Shown in pieces: positions 61,626 to 64,000 of a stretch of 64,000 bases of DNA (positions are counted from its first letter, which is position 1; each line of letters begins with the position of its first letter). The stretch spans positions 558,001 through 622,000 of the forward strand of contig VXAY01000768.1 in the NCBI GenBank assembly GCA_013399855.1. Reading direction: 5' to 3'. Source of the DNA: Oxyruncus cristatus. Taxonomy: Eukaryota; Chordata; Aves; Passeriformes; Cotingidae. The position numbers and the translations under genes were made by a program. A model generated the notes under the pieces. The model worked only from the letters and a program-made list of their open reading frames with translations. It had not been told where the DNA came from and did no database searches.

Positions 61626-63439
61626 CAACTAGTCTTTTTTTTTTTTTGCTCAGCAGATCCTTTCTTAGTTTTATTCTGAAGGAATAAAATCGGGCTTATA
61701 TTTAAGAACAATATAAAGGAATAAAACAAAAGCAGGCGTCCGGTAATTCTGAAGCCTAGGTATACCACCTTCTTATGCTACAGCACAGTAGCAATTACCC
61801 ATGTCAGTGACAATAAGTAATTGGCTTAATGGTATAATGCCAGACTTAAGCTGACCGTAACTCTGTTCTGTACTTATGGACAGCTTGCTTCTCTGAACTC
61901 CCATGTCTTTCATACACTTTTTGCTCTGGGCCTCAGGTCTCTGGGATGATGTAATGCTTTTGTTCTTGTCTTAGATTCTGAACTGTAAGCATCTAAAGTG
62001 AAGGCAGTCATAACCACCAAAGCTTCTCCAAGGAAGGTGCTGCTTTAAAAAAATTATTTACTTTAAGAAAATAATTTTAAACATAAAACAATAATTCAAG
62101 CAACAAAATAACTATCTCAATCATCTTTCAAGTTTGCTATTTCAGGGCTCTTCAAAAGCCCAACTTTTATGTTTCTTCCTCATAGCCCTAGGCAATCCAT
62201 TCCGTTATGGTCAGTAGCACTGTGCTACCTGGATTTTAATCCATTTGGATATTTTTGACTGACAACCTTATAAATGGACAAGGATGTGAATATTTTACAT
62301 CTATGTAAATATAAAAATGAAAATGCTTCCTTCTTTAAATTAGAAAAGCTAGTGATAAACTAGTGGCAGGGAAGGGTCAAGACAACTTTTTCCGGATGAC
62401 ATAAGGCAAGTGGGAAGTTGATAAAACGTGTTTTTTTGTTTTTCTGAGCTGAAACTTGACAGTAGTGTATTCAGGAGTAGTGACTGTAGTTGAAGTCATT
62501 ACATAAAAAAAAACCCAAACAAACAAAAAAACCCAAACCAAACCAAAACAAACAAACAAACAAAAAAAACCACAAAAAAAAAACACCAGAAAAAATGCTT
62601 TTACAACAATTTGGGTAATGAAAATGTGCTTAGAATAGAGAGTATAAATATTAAAGCAAAGTACCTAAAACTTCCATTTGGATCAGAAATTTTATACGTT
62701 GCTGGGTATCCTCTCTCAACTCCCCCACCCTACCTCCGTCTAATTATCAAATGATATTCAAAGAAATGAATGTTAATGACATGGATTTGATAATAAATGA
62801 GAGGCTAAAGGTAAAAGAAATCAACTATGTATTATTGTGTAAATACAAAATGGCAGCTTCTAATACAGATACTAGTTCCATTATTGCTTATTTGTCTAGA
62901 AAGAAATGGTGCTTTTTTTTTTTCCCCTACAGCATTTCATGAAAACAAATGTGTTTATTTTTCTATCACAGAACCAATTTACCGTGAAAAAATGCAGAGT
63001 TCAAAAGTGAATTGTTTCTCAGGGATATACAATGGAGCACAAGGACATCACTTCTTATCCTCTTGAGGCAGAAACTGTAAATTAGATTTTAACAAGCCAG
63101 ATTCAGGCAATATAAATTTGTATAACAAGCCTTAGCAATATTAAGAAAAAAAAAAGAAGAAAAAAATCTGATAATTTGTAGTATGGAAGTAGTGTCAGTT
63201 AATACTGAAGTAAATTCAGATTTGTTGTGGTCATTCATGGAAAAAACACTGTTGCATGACTTGTACTGTATCTGCGAATCTGAGATTATGAAATAATGAA
63301 TGAGTAATAATGATTATTGATATAATGCTCTCTGGAGATTAAGAACCACAAAGTCTAACATGAAGTCTTCAGTAAAGAAAAGAGCTGTCTGTCACACTGA
63401 GAAGAATATGGTGCACTTTCAAAAACCATTTACAAATAA
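61626..63439. other. AT-rich single-copy DNA
   Basis: A T-run lies at 61636-61648. A plus-strand segment 62933-63066 with a strong splice acceptor is treated as a finding. No gene was called. Confidence 0.5.
62504..62588. repeat. (CAAA)n low-complexity tract
   Basis: About 85 bases of A and C only, in CAAA, CCAAA and CCCAAA units. The minus-strand frame through it (rich in F, V, W and C) is an artefact. Confidence 0.85.
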
Positions 63440-63900
63440 AATTTGTGCCCTGGAGCCACTCTGACTGGATGCCACTCAGAGTACACGTTCAGATATGTGT
63501 CAGTGTGCAGCAAGGGCCAGCTGCTCCCTAAGGGCCTGGGAGCTGTGAGCCGAGGGTGACCCCAGGCCTGGCAGAGCTCTCACCATCCCTCAGGGTCTGA
63601 TTGTGGTGAGCAAAACCAGGTGCTGTATCGAGCTGTATCAACAGTCCTGAGAAGGTAAGTGACAAGCTGGTGTCAGAATCCATCTGGTAACAGGAGAGGA
63701 TAACAGGAATGGGGCTGGAGAAAGATCCTGAGATCCATTCTGGGGACAGGGCTGGAGACCAGCACACATATGGGAATGAACTGAGGATCTCAGTATCAGC
63801 TGAAATTTGTCTCCTGGGTCCACCTGTGGGAGTGGGAGGAGTTCCCAGGGGAGGGTGGGAAGGGCCTGGTAGTGCCCTCAGAGCCCTGACAATATGTAAC
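63440..63900. other. GC-richer unclassified block
   Basis: This block is distinctly richer in GC than its surroundings, with abrupt edges, but it lacks CpG-island density. A 130-codon minus-strand frame (63528-63920) and a candidate plus-strand exon (63594-63654) overlap in it. It could be an unclassified LTR, a decayed repeat or a gene segment. I cannot decide between these. Confidence 0.35.
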
Positions 63901-63971
63901 TCTTTTCGCATTTGAAACAACTAACGACAATAATATTTAAGGAATCATTACTTTTCAACTAAAATAATAGG

Positions 63972-63991
63972 TTAATTAATTAATTAATTAA
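63972..63991. repeat. (TTAA)n run
   Basis: About five TTAA/TAAT units close to the right edge of the window. Confidence 0.8.
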
Positions 63992-64000
63992 GGGAGATGA

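Noticed and set aside
63528..63920. 130-codon minus-strand open frame rich in P, S and L
   Set aside because: Its openness follows from GC-rich, stop-poor composition. It shows no domain and lies in a possible repeat.

Overview
This window looks like a piece of a bird nuclear chromosome. The main evidence is a set of CR1 non-LTR retrotransposon fragments. They are cut short at the 5' end and finish in the diagnostic short tail repeat (ATTCTATG / ATTCTGTG types). There are also nine solo LTRs of avian endogenous-retrovirus type, and the surrounding DNA is AT-rich and gene-poor. One LTR family (three copies) is of a kind I associate with neoavian, perhaps songbird, genomes; that placement is tentative. 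No bacterial-style operons, CRISPR arrays, rRNA or tRNA genes were seen.

Layout. 1-14.9 kb is AT-rich single-copy DNA with a purine microsatellite, a 12-bp minisatellite, two CR1 copies (one split by a solo LTR) and a 40-N gap. 15-22 kb holds three LTRs, two of them nearly back to back in opposite orientation, and a long sense CR1 copy. 22-34 kb is quiet sequence with two long CR1 fragments. 34-42 kb is the densest repeat zone: an old CR1 next to an LTR, two more LTRs, a two-phase tetranucleotide repeat, a CR1 inserted into an oppositely oriented CR1, and a very old CR1 relic. 42-58 kb is mostly unique sequence with two CR1 pieces, two LTRs and a perfect hairpin.

At 58.3-58.6 kb there is a small, sharply bounded CpG island containing an RFX-type X-box, the best candidate for a real gene promoter here. 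59-64 kb contains a CR1 copy with a perfect 17-bp target-site duplication, a 92-N gap inside another CR1, and a GC-rich unclassified block near the right edge with a well-spliced candidate exon.

No complete protein-coding gene could be recognised. The longest open frames are pieces of CR1 reverse transcriptase in sense, CR1 or LTR antisense shadows, or unsupported chance frames. A few short candidate exons with good splice signals are given as findings, not as genes. The window is best read as intergenic or deep-intronic bird DNA whose visible history is one of CR1 and ERV insertion, recombination of proviruses to solo LTRs, and decay. I do not see a convincing new biological system.
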